64,000 nt of DNA from Streptomyces qaidamensis (GCF_001611795.1 NZ_CP015098.1:8804001-8868000), one strand, 5' to 3'. Counted from the stretch's first letter, positions 55,006-63,549 are shown. The notes: generated by a model from the sequence alone, not told the origin. Made by a program: numbers and translations.

Positions 55006-55974
55006 CTACGCGTCTGCGTACCGCGCGGCCATCGCGGCGGCGCGGTCGCGCAGGGCGGTGCGCAACGCCCCCGGAGCCAGGGCTTCCGCGTCCGTGCCGA
55101 GCTGCCACAGCGCCCACTCGGCGTGCCGTAGATCCTGGAACGTCACCTCCAGCCTCAGCCGGCCGTCGGCGTCGGGTTCCGCGGTGCGGACGGCCACCGC
55201 GCTGCTCAGCAGTTCTTCCCGCCGCTTCGGGTCCACCCGCACCAGCACGGCGATGTGGTCGCCGGACAGGAACCGGGCACAGCGTTCCCGCCAGACCCGG
55301 TCCAGATCGACCCGGTCCGGTCGCTGCGCGGCTTCGGGGAGTTCCTCGGCCGCCAGCACCCGCGACAGCCGGTAGGTGCGGTCCGCGCCGGATCTCGTGG
55401 CCAGTAAGTAGCCACGGTCGCGCACGGTGACCAGACCGATCGGGTCGACCGTGCGCCACTGCGGTGACTGGCCCGTGGCCGCGTAATGGATGCGCAGTTT
55501 GTGTCCGGCGAGCACCGCGCGCCGGATCTCGAACATGGTCGCGTCGGGCACCTCATCGGTGACCGCCCGGCGTGAGAGCAGGTCGGTCTCCGGCTCGACG
55601 AGGAATCGCCGGGCCGCGTCGCTCGCGGTGGCCTGATGGCTTTCGGGCAGCGCGTCGACCACCTTGCGCATGGCCGAGGCGAGCGCCGAGCCGAGGCCGA
55701 ACGCCTGCTCGCCGCGCCCCGATCCGGCGGCCGACAGCGCAAGGGTCTCGTCGTGGTTCAGGCCGGTGAGCTCGGTCCGGAAACCCGGCAACAGCGCGAA
55801 CCCGCCGTGCCGGCCGCGTTCGGCGTAGACCGGGACTCCGGCGGCCGACAGCGCCTCGATGTCGCGCAGCACCGTACGGGTGGACACCTCCAGCTCGCGG
55901 GCCAGCGTGTCCGCGGTCAGCCGACCGCGCTGACGCAGCAGCAGCACCAGCGAGACCAGCCGATCGGCGCGCAT
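55006..55974 (-). CDS. WYL-domain (YafY-type) transcriptional regulator
   Basis: A 322-residue DeoR/YafY-like regulator. HTH_11 at 1-57 (RLVSLVLLLRQRGRLTADTL, TRTVLRDIEALSAAGVPVYA), WYL domain about 145-215 (AGHKLRIHYAATGQSPQWRT, VDPIGLVTVRDRGYLLATRS) and WCX domain to the end. WYL domains bind nucleotide or nucleic-acid ligands. Start lacks a ribosome site. Divergent from the RidA gene (130 bp), which it may control. Confidence 0.9.
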   Translation of the reverse strand: MRADRLVSLVLLLRQRGRLTADTLARELEVSTRTVLRDIEALSAAGVPVYAERGRHGGFALLPGFRTELTGLNHDETLALSAAGSGRGEQAFGLGSALASAMRKVVDALPESHQATASDAARRFLVEPETDLLSRRAVTDEVPDATMFEIRRAVLAGHKLRIHYAATGQSPQWRTVDPIGLVTVRDRGYLLATRSGADRTYRLSRVLAAEELPEAAQRPDRVDLDRVWRERCARFLSGDHIAVLVRVDPKRREELLSSAVAVRTAEPDADGRLRLEVTFQDLRHAEWALWQLGTDAEALAPGALRTALRDRAAAMAARYADA

Positions 55975-56104
55975 GCGAGGAGCTTAACGAATACATGACC
56001 AAGGGTGTCGTGATTCGTTGGAAGGCTCTTCAGCAGCGACGTCGACGACGGTGGCAACCGCGCCGCTGGACGTACGCACTCCCCATGACCCGAATGGAGC
56101 GGAT

Positions 56105-56506
56105 GTGGCAGTGGAACGAACGGCGATCAACCCGGTGACGTGGTCGGCCGAGCTGGGGTTCAATCAGGGTGAGGTCGTCTCCGGGCACACCCGGACCCTG
56201 TACTGCTCCGGACAGACCGCGATGGGCGAAGACGGCAAGCCCCGGCACGAGGGTGACATGGCCGCACAACTGGCGCTGAGCCTCGACAACCTGGAGGCCG
56301 TGCTGGGCGAGGCCGGCATGTCCCTCGCGAACCTCGTCCGGCTCGACGTCTACACCACCGACGTCGATCTGCTGTTCCCGCACTACGGAGTGCTGGCGTC
56401 GCGGCTGGGCGCCGCCGGGGTGGCACCGGCCACCACGATGCTCGGGGTGACACGGCTGGCAGTCCCCGGTCAGATGGTGGAACTCGAAGGGACCGCCGTC
56501 GCGTGA
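56105..56506 (+). CDS. RidA-family enamine/imine deaminase-like protein
   Basis: A 133-residue protein with the RidA/YjgF trimer fold: TLYCSGQTAMGEDGKPRHEG, AQLALSLDNLEAVLGEAGMS, LVRLDVYTTDVDLLFPHYGV, PATTMLGVTRLAVPGQMVEL. The Arg normally seen in the C-terminal 'PxRxxV' site is replaced by Thr-Thr (APATTMLGV), so deaminase activity is uncertain. GTG 56105 is chosen for TGGAGCGGAT; longer upstream frame is not family-like. Confidence 0.88.
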   Translation: MAVERTAINPVTWSAELGFNQGEVVSGHTRTLYCSGQTAMGEDGKPRHEGDMAAQLALSLDNLEAVLGEAGMSLANLVRLDVYTTDVDLLFPHYGVLASRLGAAGVAPATTMLGVTRLAVPGQMVELEGTAVA

Positions 56507-56811
56507 CGCGACCTCGCCGCTTCGTGCTGCTCGGGCCGGCCGCACCGGCACGGGCGGCGGGCAGATGGGGTGCCGGCGATACTCAGATCTGACGATGCGT
56601 CTACAGCGCCGCGATCGCGGCGGTCCGCTCATCGATCGGTTCGGATCTCAGGTCTCTTTGATCCGCCGGGACCTTCCTGGTGGTTCCCGCAAGACGTGGG
56701 GAGGGGTTCTTCGGTGAGCGTTGCGGCTCAGAGGGCCGGCGTGCGGACCTGTTGAGCTGGGCCATCGGTTCCCGGTCGGTGACCCGGGCCGTATGCCGAC
56801 GTGGAACAGCG
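56507..56811. other. Gene-free interval with a 16-bp palindrome
   Basis: No gene supported on either strand. It contains the perfect palindrome CGCCGCGATCGCGGCG at 56607-56622, the best candidate for a terminator stem between the convergent ridA and MarR genes. Confidence 0.5.
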
Positions 56812-57276
56812 TCAGGCCCAAGGGTCGGTGATCTGCCTGAGCAGGGTGAGCGCTTCCCGCAGCTGTTTCATCCGCCGCTTGCCCAGGTGCTCCTCCCACT
56901 CCCTCTCCACCTCGGCCACCACCGCGTCGGCGACCTCCTTGGCCGCCCAGGCCTTCTCCGCCCCGCGGACGAGGCGGGCCCGCTTGTCGGTCGGGTCGGG
57001 TACCCGGGTGACATAGCCGGCCTTCTCCAGCTGGTCGACGAGGAAGCCCGCGGTCTGTTTGGTGATCTGGGCTTGTTCGGCGAGCTCAGTGAGGCGCGTG
57101 CCCTCCGGGCCGATGCGTTGCATGACCCGGGCCTGGGCGGGCGTGAAGTCGTCGAAACCTGCCTCGGCGAGCGCGGCGAAGACGCGGTTCTCCAGGGCCC
57201 GGTACGGCAGGAACAGGAGCACCCCCGTGTTCAGGTCGCTCTCCGTCGCCGTCGTCGGCTCGCTGCCCGCACCCAT
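56812..57276 (-). CDS. MarR-family transcriptional regulator
   Basis: A 154-residue winged-helix regulator (ENRVFAALAEAGFDDFTPAQ, LTELAEQAQITKQTAGFLVD, DPTDKRARLVRGAEKAWAAK, the last containing the wing DPTDKR). Divergent from the mycothiol-dependent enzyme gene with a 12-bp-arm inverted repeat between, so it probably represses both. Confidence 0.9.
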   Translation of the reverse strand: MGAGSEPTTATESDLNTGVLLFLPYRALENRVFAALAEAGFDDFTPAQARVMQRIGPEGTRLTELAEQAQITKQTAGFLVDQLEKAGYVTRVPDPTDKRARLVRGAEKAWAAKEVADAVVAEVEREWEEHLGKRRMKQLREALTLLRQITDPWA

Positions 57277-57311
57277 GGTCGGTGGACACCCCGCTCCGCT
57301 TGACAGTGGTC

Positions 57312-57342
57312 AGCTTCTCTGACTACTTTGGTCAGAGAAGCT
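57312..57342. promoter_or_regulatory. MarR operator, 12-bp perfect arms
   Basis: AGCTTCTCTGAC - 7 bp - GTCAGAGAAGCT. It lies 11 bp before the GTG at 57353 and 36 bp before the MarR ATG at 57276. Confidence 0.85.
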
Positions 57343-57352
57343 TACCATTTGG

Positions 57353-58012
57353 GTGGGTGATGCCGTGAGTGCAGTGCTGGACACCGACGAGCTCTGGCGG
57401 ATCGTCGACCAGGAGCGGACGAGCCTGGCCGACCTGCTGGAGGGCTTGAGTCCCGAGGAGTGGGAGACGCGCACGCGCTGCGGGGACTGGCGGGTGCGGG
57501 ACGTGGCCGCGCATCTGACCATCGCGGCGCGCTACTCGCACGGCCAGGTCGTACGGGAGATGGTCCGGGCCCGAGGGAACTGGAACCGGATGATCCACGA
57601 CTCGGCGGTGCGCGAAGGGGCGCTGCCCGTCGCCGAGATCGCCGCCAACCTCCGCTCGATCGTCGGCTCCCGCCGCCTGGCACCCACCACCTCGCCCCGC
57701 GAGCCGCTCCTCGACCTCCTCGTCCACGGGCAGGACATCGCCCTGGCACTCGGCCGGACGCGCCGGATGCCCCCGGCCGCCGCCCGTGACGCCGCCGACC
57801 GGGTGTGGACCATGCGCGTCCCGCCGCGCCCCTGGCCCCTGCCGAAGGCCCGGCTCGTCGCCACCGACATCGAGTTCACGCGCGGGGCCGGCCCGGAGGT
57901 CCGCGGCCCGATCGCGGCCCTGCTCCTGCTGCTCACCGGCCGCCAGGAGGCGGCCCGGGAGTGGGCCGAACGCGCCGGGGAGTCGTGGACGGGGGTCGCG
58001 ACTCCCCGGTGA
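57353..58012 (+). CDS. Mycothiol-dependent maleylpyruvate isomerase-family (DinB-like) protein
   Basis: A 219-residue DinB-superfamily protein: LLEGLSPEEWETRTRCGDWR, VRDVAAHLTIAARYSHGQVV (metal His in AAHLT), and LVHGQDIALALGRTRRM (second His). Family members use mycothiol for isomerisation or conjugation and bind one metal. The GTG at 57353 is near the end of the operator with TTACCAT just before; the mRNA may be leaderless, or translation may start at GTG 57365. Confidence 0.85.
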   Translation: MGDAVSAVLDTDELWRIVDQERTSLADLLEGLSPEEWETRTRCGDWRVRDVAAHLTIAARYSHGQVVREMVRARGNWNRMIHDSAVREGALPVAEIAANLRSIVGSRRLAPTTSPREPLLDLLVHGQDIALALGRTRRMPPAAARDAADRVWTMRVPPRPWPLPKARLVATDIEFTRGAGPEVRGPIAALLLLLTGRQEAAREWAERAGESWTGVATPR

Positions 58013-58049
58013 GGCATCGATCGGCGAGAGCGTGCGGTCCCCGGTCGCG

Positions 58050-58320
58050 GACCACCGGGGGCGGGTCCTCTGGACCCGGTCACCGCGTCGCCGTGCCGGT
58101 GGGCCACCCTCCACTCGTCCTCTTCGCGGCGGTACACCTGAGTGACCCGCAACGTGTTGGTACGCGGCTCTCCGTCGACGGAGGCCGAGGTGTGCTCAAG
58201 ACCGGCCGTGCCGGCCATGTCGCCCGAAACGCCGTACGCCTGCGGTTCGAACTCGCACGAGGTGCAGTCGGAGAAGCTCTTCCCCAAGCCGGTGAGGAGC
58301 CCGTCCGGCTCTACGGTCGG
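58050..58320 (-). pseudogene. Remnant of a SnoaL/NTF2-like protein
   Basis: The minus strand encodes GKSFSDCTSCEFEPQAYGVS, GDMAGTAGLEHTSASVDGEP, RTNTLRVTQVYRREEDEWRV, AHRHGDAV, a clear C-terminal two-thirds of a SnoaL/DUF4440 polyketide-cyclase-like fold. Upstream the frame runs into TGA at 58321 without a start codon, and the first 40 or so residues are absent; downstream the natural stop is lost and the frame runs into the neighbour. Decayed gene. Confidence 0.6.
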
Positions 58321-58375
58321 TCATGCCCTCATGATGAGCCCGGGCCTGTGCGCCGGCCGTGATGTCGAGCGGGTG

Positions 58376-59125
58376 TCAGCCGCCGGCCAGGGTGCGTCCG
58401 AGGAGGGGAAGCAGTTGGTCCCAGTGGCGTTGCAGCGCGGTCGGGTCGAAGGCGTCGGTGTCGGGCATCGTGAAGCCGTGGACGGTGCCGGGATGGATCT
58501 CGGAGGTGTAAGAGACCCCTGCGGCATCCAGCGCGCGGTTGAGCTCGCCGAGCGCCTCGGGCGTCAGGTCGGACTCGGCATGACCGAGAAGCACCTCGGC
58601 GGTGAGCCCGGTCAGGAGGCGGTGCAGACCCTCGGGCCCGTCGACCGCCACGGGCGCGTGGAACCCGGCGACGGCGGCCACCAGGTCGGGACGGGCCGCG
58701 GCGGTGCGCATCGCCAGGAGGCCGCCGATGCAGTAGCCGGTCACCGCGACCGGCCCGGCCCCGACCTCGGGCCGGGTGGTGAGGAACTGGAGGTAGGCGT
58801 CGGCGTCACTCAGGACGCGTTCGGTGCCGTGCGCCTCGATCATGGGCATCAGCCGGGCGAGGATCGCGGGCCGGTCCTCTTCTCCGATGTGCTCGGGCAG
58901 TTCGATCACCGGAGCCGGGCCGTGCCGGTGGAAGACGTTGGGGACGAGCACGTAGTACCCGTGCCCGGCGAGTTCGCGGGCCATCCCCCGCAGCACGGGC
59001 CGGATGCCGAAGCCGTCCGGGTACATCAGCACCCCGGGGTGCCGTTCGCCGTCGTCGGGATGGGCGGCGAAGGCGTCGGCCCGGCCGTCCACGGTGGGAA
59101 TCAGCAGTGTCTTGGTGGGCAACAT
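58376..59125 (-). CDS. Dienelactone hydrolase-family protein
   Basis: A 249-residue cytosolic alpha/beta hydrolase with Cys132 nucleophile in VTGYCIGG, Asp186 in GHAESD and His216 in PGTVHGF, the DLH Cys-Asp-His triad. It opens lactone rings (dienelactone) or hydrolyses related esters. The ATG at 59125 is adopted for MLPTKTLLIPTVDG; the longer frame upstream covers the operator. Divergent from a MarR gene with two operators. Confidence 0.9.
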   Translation of the reverse strand: MLPTKTLLIPTVDGRADAFAAHPDDGERHPGVLMYPDGFGIRPVLRGMARELAGHGYYVLVPNVFHRHGPAPVIELPEHIGEEDRPAILARLMPMIEAHGTERVLSDADAYLQFLTTRPEVGAGPVAVTGYCIGGLLAMRTAAARPDLVAAVAGFHAPVAVDGPEGLHRLLTGLTAEVLLGHAESDLTPEALGELNRALDAAGVSYTSEIHPGTVHGFTMPDTDAFDPTALQRHWDQLLPLLGRTLAGG

Positions 59126-59152
59126 CGTCCCGTCGTGAAAGCACTCAACTAG

Positions 59153-59169
59153 CGTTAGTCGCACTAACG
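59153..59169. promoter_or_regulatory. MarR operator copy 1
   Basis: CGTTAGT-CGC-ACTAACG, 7-bp perfect arms. Centre at 59161, 36 bp before the hydrolase ATG. Confidence 0.8.
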
Positions 59170-59192
59170 TTTCTGGCTCGGCGAACGTACAT

Positions 59193-59222
59193 CGTTAGGG
59201 GCACTAACACAACGGGTAGGGT
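59193..59222 (+). promoter_or_regulatory. MarR operator copy 2 and MarR promoter
   Basis: CGTTAGGGGCACTAACA (59193-59209, arms GTTAG/CTAAC, centre 59201) is exactly 40 bp from copy 1. TAGGGT at 59217-59222 can be the -10, 18 bp after CGTTAG, and is 7 bp before the GTG, implying a leaderless autoregulated mRNA. Confidence 0.65.
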
Positions 59223-59229
59223 CGGTGCC

Positions 59230-59712
59230 GTGATCAGAGCCGAAGCAGCCGACCTGCCCGATGACGGCGCCCTCCAGACGCCCGACAGGCTGCGCCGGCG
59301 GGCAGGCCGACTGCTGTCGCACCTGACCACACGGTCGGACCGGCTGATCACCGAGGGGCTGGCCCACGCCGATGCCCGCAAGTGGCACTACGCCGTGCTC
59401 GCCTCACTGCAGGAGTACGGGCCGGTCAGCCAGGCGGAGCTGAGCAGACGCTCCGGCATCTACCGCAGCGACATGGTGGGCGTGCTGAACGAACTGGCCG
59501 GGCGTGACCTCGTCGAGCGGGCGCCGGATCCCGACGACCGGCGCCGCAACGTCATCACGATCTCCGCCCGAGGCCGCCGCCACCTGCGCCGGCTGGACCA
59601 GGTCCTGGACGACCTCCACGACCAACTCCTCGCACCGCTGAATCCGGCCGAACGCGACCAGTTCGTGCGGCTGCTCACTCGCTTGCTGGACCACCACACC
59701 CGGGGCTCCTGA
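59230..59712 (+). CDS. MarR-family regulator (of dienelactone hydrolase)
   Basis: A 160-residue winged-helix regulator (WHYAVLASLQEYGPVSQAEL, RRSGIYRSDMVGVLNELAGR, wing ERAPDPDDRRRNVITI). GTG start with no ribosome site, consistent with a leaderless mRNA. Divergent from the dienelactone hydrolase; two phased operators lie between. Confidence 0.9.
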   Translation: MIRAEAADLPDDGALQTPDRLRRRAGRLLSHLTTRSDRLITEGLAHADARKWHYAVLASLQEYGPVSQAELSRRSGIYRSDMVGVLNELAGRDLVERAPDPDDRRRNVITISARGRRHLRRLDQVLDDLHDQLLAPLNPAERDQFVRLLTRLLDHHTRGS

Positions 59713-59785
59713 GCCGCCCTGATCCGGGAGGCGGACGATCTCCCCGACCGCTCGTCCCTCATCCCCGTGTGTCAGGATGCTCGGC

Positions 59786-60553
59786 ATGTCTGGTCGAGCG
59801 CTGAGCTTCGGAGGAGTCGCGGAAGCCTACGAGCGGTTCCGGCCGGGATACCCCGTGGAGCTGTTCGAGATCGTGATGGCGTACGCGGGCCGCCCGGTTC
59901 CGACCGCTCTCGAGGTCGGTGCCGGAACGGGTAAGGCGACCCGGCTGTTCGCTCGACGGGGGATCGCGGTCACCGCGACCGAACCCGACGGGTCCATGCT
60001 CGCCGAACTGCGCAAGCACGTACCGGCGAACGTCGCAACGGTGCGGGCCGCGTTCGAGGACCTGCGGCCGGGGGAGCGCTACGGGCTGGTCTACGCGGCG
60101 GCAGCGCTGCACTGGACGAGTCCGGAGGGCCGGTGGCCACGCATCGCCGCGCTACTGGAGCCGGGTGGCGTGTTCGCCTCGTTCGGCGGGCCGTTCCGGC
60201 TGACCGACCCGGCCGTGCGGGAAGCCGTCCACGCGGCTAGGGCACCGTTCCTGGAGAGCGACGAGATTCCGTCCCCCGACGGGACCCCTCCCGATCATGA
60301 GATGCAGTGGCCGGGGAGCGAGCTGCAACGGTCCGAGTGGTTCACTGACGTCCAACAGGCCGTGATCGAACGGCAGGTGACGATGACCGCCCACGACTAC
60401 GTCGGACAACTCTCGACCATCTCCGCCTACCTCGTCCTGTCTGCCTCGGTGCGAGATCAGGTGTTCAACCGGATCCGGCAGGTCCTCCCGGACACGGTCG
60501 AGATGACCGCCGACATCACCGTCCATCTCGCGCGTCGGCGCCACGAGGATTGA
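59786..60553 (+). CDS. Class I SAM-dependent methyltransferase
   Basis: A 255-residue methyltransferase_11/25-type protein: SFGGVAEAYERFRPGYP, motif I LEVGAGTGKATRLFARRG, acidic end of strand 2 in VTATEPDGSML, motif IV YGLVYAAAALHWT, then LEPGGVFASFGGP. ATG 59786 has AGGA eight bases upstream; ATG 59777 is three codons earlier and possible. Substrate unknown. Follows the MarR gene by 73 bp. Confidence 0.88.
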   Translation: MSGRALSFGGVAEAYERFRPGYPVELFEIVMAYAGRPVPTALEVGAGTGKATRLFARRGIAVTATEPDGSMLAELRKHVPANVATVRAAFEDLRPGERYGLVYAAAALHWTSPEGRWPRIAALLEPGGVFASFGGPFRLTDPAVREAVHAARAPFLESDEIPSPDGTPPDHEMQWPGSELQRSEWFTDVQQAVIERQVTMTAHDYVGQLSTISAYLVLSASVRDQVFNRIRQVLPDTVEMTADITVHLARRRHED

Positions 60554-60689
60554 ACACGGCACACGGCACACGCCTCACGGCGCCGTCTTCGGCCGGTACG
60601 CCCGCCCCGCGGCGCGAGTTCCTCGTAAGCCACCTGATAGCCTGCGACCTTCGCCGGTCACCCGGTCGGAGTCCCTCTCGCAGGTCGCC

Positions 60690-61409
60690 ATGTCTCGCCA
60701 CCAACAGCAGCTCGCGACAGCGCTCGACGCCCTGGACCGCGCCTTCGCCTCGGAAAAACCCTTCCCCGTCACCGGATGCACGTACTGCTACGGCGACGAG
60801 GGCCTGGCCGAACTCTCCGGACCGCTCGATCTGATATCCGACGAGCTGCTGTGCTCCGTCGCAGCGGAAGTCCCCGGCCACTGGGACGACTTCCCGCGTC
60901 TCTACCGCCGCCTCGCCCCGCGCATCATCCGCAGCGCCGTCACCGGCCGGCTCCATGTCGACGAGAACCTCATCGCCTCACGCCTGGTCGCAGCGGAATG
61001 GACCACCTGGGACGCGCCCCTGGCCGGCGCCCTTCACGAGGTCTGGGCCGCCTGGTGGCGAGCCACCCTGCATTCCCGCCCCGGCGGTCCCGTCTCCGTC
61101 AGGGAGACCCTCAGCCTCATCACCGTCGCCACCGGTGCCCTGCGCCCCTGGCTGGACATCTGGACCGCCACCCGCACCGATGCCGCCGACGCGCAACTGG
61201 CCGATTTCATCGACGACGTGCTGGTCGAATACGAGATCACCGGGCTGCACATGGGTTTCTACGACGAGTACGACGCCTCCGCCGAGTTGCTGAGCTGGCT
61301 CCTGACCGAGGTGCGCGACCGCGCCGACGACGCCCGCCTCGACGAGCCGTACCTCCTCTCACACCACCGCCCGGCCGCGGACGCGACAGAGGACATCGGC
61401 GAGGGCTGA
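60690..61409 (+). CDS. Hypothetical protein, 239 aa
   Basis: Acidic helical protein with a zinc-finger-like start (VTGCTYCYGDEGLAEL) then Trp-rich helices (AAEWTTWDAPLAGALHEVWA, AWWRATLHSRPGG, ALRPWLDIWTATRTDAADAQ, LHMGFYDEYDASAELLSWLL). The family is common in Streptomyces without known function. ATG 60690 has GCAGGTCGCC. Confidence 0.75.
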   Translation: MSRHQQQLATALDALDRAFASEKPFPVTGCTYCYGDEGLAELSGPLDLISDELLCSVAAEVPGHWDDFPRLYRRLAPRIIRSAVTGRLHVDENLIASRLVAAEWTTWDAPLAGALHEVWAAWWRATLHSRPGGPVSVRETLSLITVATGALRPWLDIWTATRTDAADAQLADFIDDVLVEYEITGLHMGFYDEYDASAELLSWLLTEVRDRADDARLDEPYLLSHHRPAADATEDIGEG

Positions 61410-61441
61410 TAGGCGGCGCGAATCGGGGTACCTGCGTCGGC

Positions 61442-61735
61442 ATGGCTACCGAAACCGATCACGCTGAATCCGTACGAGCCCTGCGGCAGCTGCGCCGGAT
61501 GCGCACGTTCTACGCCGGGGGCGCCGTCCTGTGGGCCGTTTCGGCCGTGTCGGCGGGGTGGGACGACCCCGGCAGCAGGCAGATGTGGGTCTCGGTGGCA
61601 TTCCTGGTGGTCTTCGCCGCTCTGCTCGCCATGACGTGCATCTGGCTGAGGCGTCAGCAGGCCGACCACCCGGACGAGCCCGCGCATCACGCCGCTCCGC
61701 GCAGGCCGGCCTGGCGTCGCCACGCCAACGCCTAG
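61442..61735 (+). CDS. Small two-TM membrane protein
   Basis: A 97-residue protein with TM segments about 25-40 (YAGGAVLWAVSAVSAG) and 48-68 (MWVSVAFLVVFAALLAMTCI), basic cytoplasmic tail. No family recognised. Its stop codon overlaps the stop codon of the convergent 57-residue gene. ATG with GGGGTACC upstream. Confidence 0.7.
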   Translation: MATETDHAESVRALRQLRRMRTFYAGGAVLWAVSAVSAGWDDPGSRQMWVSVAFLVVFAALLAMTCIWLRRQQADHPDEPAHHAAPRRPAWRRHANA

Positions 61736-61905
61736 GACGGGTGGAAGTCGCCCGGGCGGTCGCGACGGAGTTCCTCGTACCGCTCGGCGTAGACATCGAG
61801 TGCCTGGTGAATGGTGCAGCCGAACGTCTCGCGGATCGTTGCGATCGCGGCGATGCTCCGGTGCGCCAGGATGTCGTGGTCCACGCTCGCGGGCAGTTGG
61901 TCCAT
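61732..61905 (-). CDS. Small hypothetical protein, 57 aa
   Basis: MDQLPASVDHDILAHRSIAA, then IATIRETFGCTIHQALDVYA and ERYEELRRDRPGDFHPS. One compact helical protein; the pattern 'IRETFGCTIHQALDVYAERYEELR' as a whole looks like a small HTH-less helical partner seen in Streptomyces. Too short to appear in usual length cut-offs. It ends by sharing bases with the stop codon of the convergent gene at 61442-61735. Confidence 0.65.
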   Translation of the reverse strand: MDQLPASVDHDILAHRSIAAIATIRETFGCTIHQALDVYAERYEELRRDRPGDFHPS

Positions 61906-61926
61906 GAGCGTGAGGCTACCGGGCGG

Positions 61927-62501
61927 TCAGTGGAGGGTGGGGCGGTAAACCAGCTCTTGGATGTGTCCGTCGAGCGTCCGGCTCTCGACCAGCTCTAGAT
62001 CGAAGTCCGCGGCGTCCTCGAAGATCCGGTCCAGCCCGGTCCGGCCGGTGATGACGGGGAAGAGCGTCACCTGCAAGCGGTCCACCAGTCCGGCTGCCAT
62101 CAGCGCGCGATTCAACGACAGACTGCCGTGGGACCGCAACGGCACGTCCGACTCCTCCTTGAGCCGGGCGACGACCTCGACGGCATCACCGCTGACGAGT
62201 GTCGCGTCGGGCCAGTCGAGGGGACCTTCCAACGTCCTCGAACCACCGTCGCCGGCAGGTTGCGCATCCGCGTCACCCACGGGTCGCGCACGTCGGATTC
62301 CTCGGTGCTCGAAGCCAGCATCTGTGTGAAGGCACGGTACGTACGGGCCCCGAAGACCATCCGCTGCTCCTCGCCGTAGAGGGCGAGGCGGTGGTCGAGC
62401 AGCTGGGGGCCCTGCTTGCCCCAGTAGCCGGTCCAGTCGGCGCCGGCGGCTCCGTAGCCGTCGAGGCTGGAGAAGACGTCGAAGGTGTAGGGGGCGGTCA
62501 T
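61927..62501 (-). pseudogene. Dihydrofolate reductase-family (RibD C-domain) gene with a frameshift
   Basis: The N-terminal half (MTAPYTFDVFSSLDGYGAAG, RMVFGARTYRAFTQML, WVTRMRNLPATVV) reads from ATG 62501, which has AGGAGAACCAC. The C-terminal half (SRTLEGPLDWPDATLVSGDA, HGSLSLNRALMAAGLVDRLQ, TLFPVITGRTGLDRIFEDAA, ending LVYRPTLH) reads in another frame. The two join exactly if one base is restored near 62241 (GTGGTTCG to GTGGTTTCG). Whole protein would be about 191 residues, typical for these NADPH-dependent reductase-like proteins. Either a real frameshift or a sequencing error. Confidence 0.85.
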
Positions 62502-62787
62502 GTGGTTCTCCTCGCGTGCGGTCGGTCGGGGGGAGGTGCCGACGGGCGATCTTCTTCGGATTCGGATGCGGTCCGGTGACCGTCCCACCCTTGGACCCGT
62601 CGCGCTTGCGCAACTCATCGCTCTGCCCACCGCAGGTGGCCCCGGATCGCTCGAACGGCGGAGACAGACGGACCTGATCACTGCATGATGCCCACTGCCG
62701 AGGTGGAGGGGCCCTTCAGCGAGCCCAGGCGCGCGACCTGTGAATGCCGCAGGTGCCGATCACGCCCCCGCGGGTACGCGGCGCTGT

Positions 62788-63549
62788 ATGTCCGAGGTGA
62801 TTCAAGCAGGTGGCTGGGGGCTGCTGGCGGGGAGTGCTCTGCTGGTGGGAGCGGTGTTCGGCTATGGGATGCGCGTGTCGCAGAAAGTCATCGCGCTGGT
62901 GATGGCCTTCGGTGCCGGTGTCCTGCTCTCGGCCGTCTCCTTCGAGTTGGTCGGCGAAGCGTATGAGCAAGGCGGGTTGGGCCCGGCGGCGGTGGGGACC
63001 CTGGCCGGTGCGGTGGCCTACACGGCGGGCAATCTGTGGCTGGCCGGCCGAGGCGCCCGCCATCGCAAGCGATCGGGCCACCACGCCGAGCAGACCCAGC
63101 CGTCCGAGGAGCAGAACAGCGGCTCGGGCCTGGCGCTGGCGCTGGGCGCGCTGCTGGACGGAGTGCCCGAGTCGGCGGTGATCGGCGTCAGTCTGCTCGA
63201 TGGTGGGGCAGTGAGCCTCGTGACGGTCGCGGCGGTGTTCATCAGCAACATCCCGGAGGGCCTGTCCAGTTCGGCAGGGATGAAGAAGTCCGGGCGCGGC
63301 AAGGCGTACGTCTTCGGTGTGTGGGGCGCCATCGCGCTCGCGAGCACCGTTTCCGCGGTCCTTGGATACGCCGTCCTCGGGGGTTTCTCGCCCACTGTGA
63401 TCGCGGGAGTGACGGCCGTGGCCGCCGGTGCGATCCTGGCCATGATCGCCGACACGATGATCCCCGAGGCGTTCCAGGAGGCCCACCTGGCGATCGGTCT
63501 GGTCACGGTCAGCGGCTTCCTGGTCTCCTTCGCGCTGTCCCATGCCTGA
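62788..63549 (+). CDS. ZIP-family metal transporter-like protein
   Basis: A 253-residue membrane protein with about eight TM helices. GVPES in LLDGVPESAVIGVSLLDGG and NIPEG in VFISNIPEGLSSSAGMKKSG are the ZIP TM4/TM5 motifs, although the usual His before PE is Asp-Gly or Ser-Asn, so metal choice is uncertain. A His-containing loop (RHRKRSGHHAEQTQPSEEQN) follows TM3. ATG 62788 lacks a good ribosome site; an ATG at 62740 is possible. Confidence 0.82.
   Translation: MSEVIQAGGWGLLAGSALLVGAVFGYGMRVSQKVIALVMAFGAGVLLSAVSFELVGEAYEQGGLGPAAVGTLAGAVAYTAGNLWLAGRGARHRKRSGHHAEQTQPSEEQNSGSGLALALGALLDGVPESAVIGVSLLDGGAVSLVTVAAVFISNIPEGLSSSAGMKKSGRGKAYVFGVWGAIALASTVSAVLGYAVLGGFSPTVIAGVTAVAAGAILAMIADTMIPEAFQEAHLAIGLVTVSGFLVSFALSHA

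Noticed and set aside
56607..56622. 16-bp palindrome as an attachment site or origin
   Set aside because: No integrase, no flanking repeats or DnaA boxes; a terminator stem between convergent genes is simpler.
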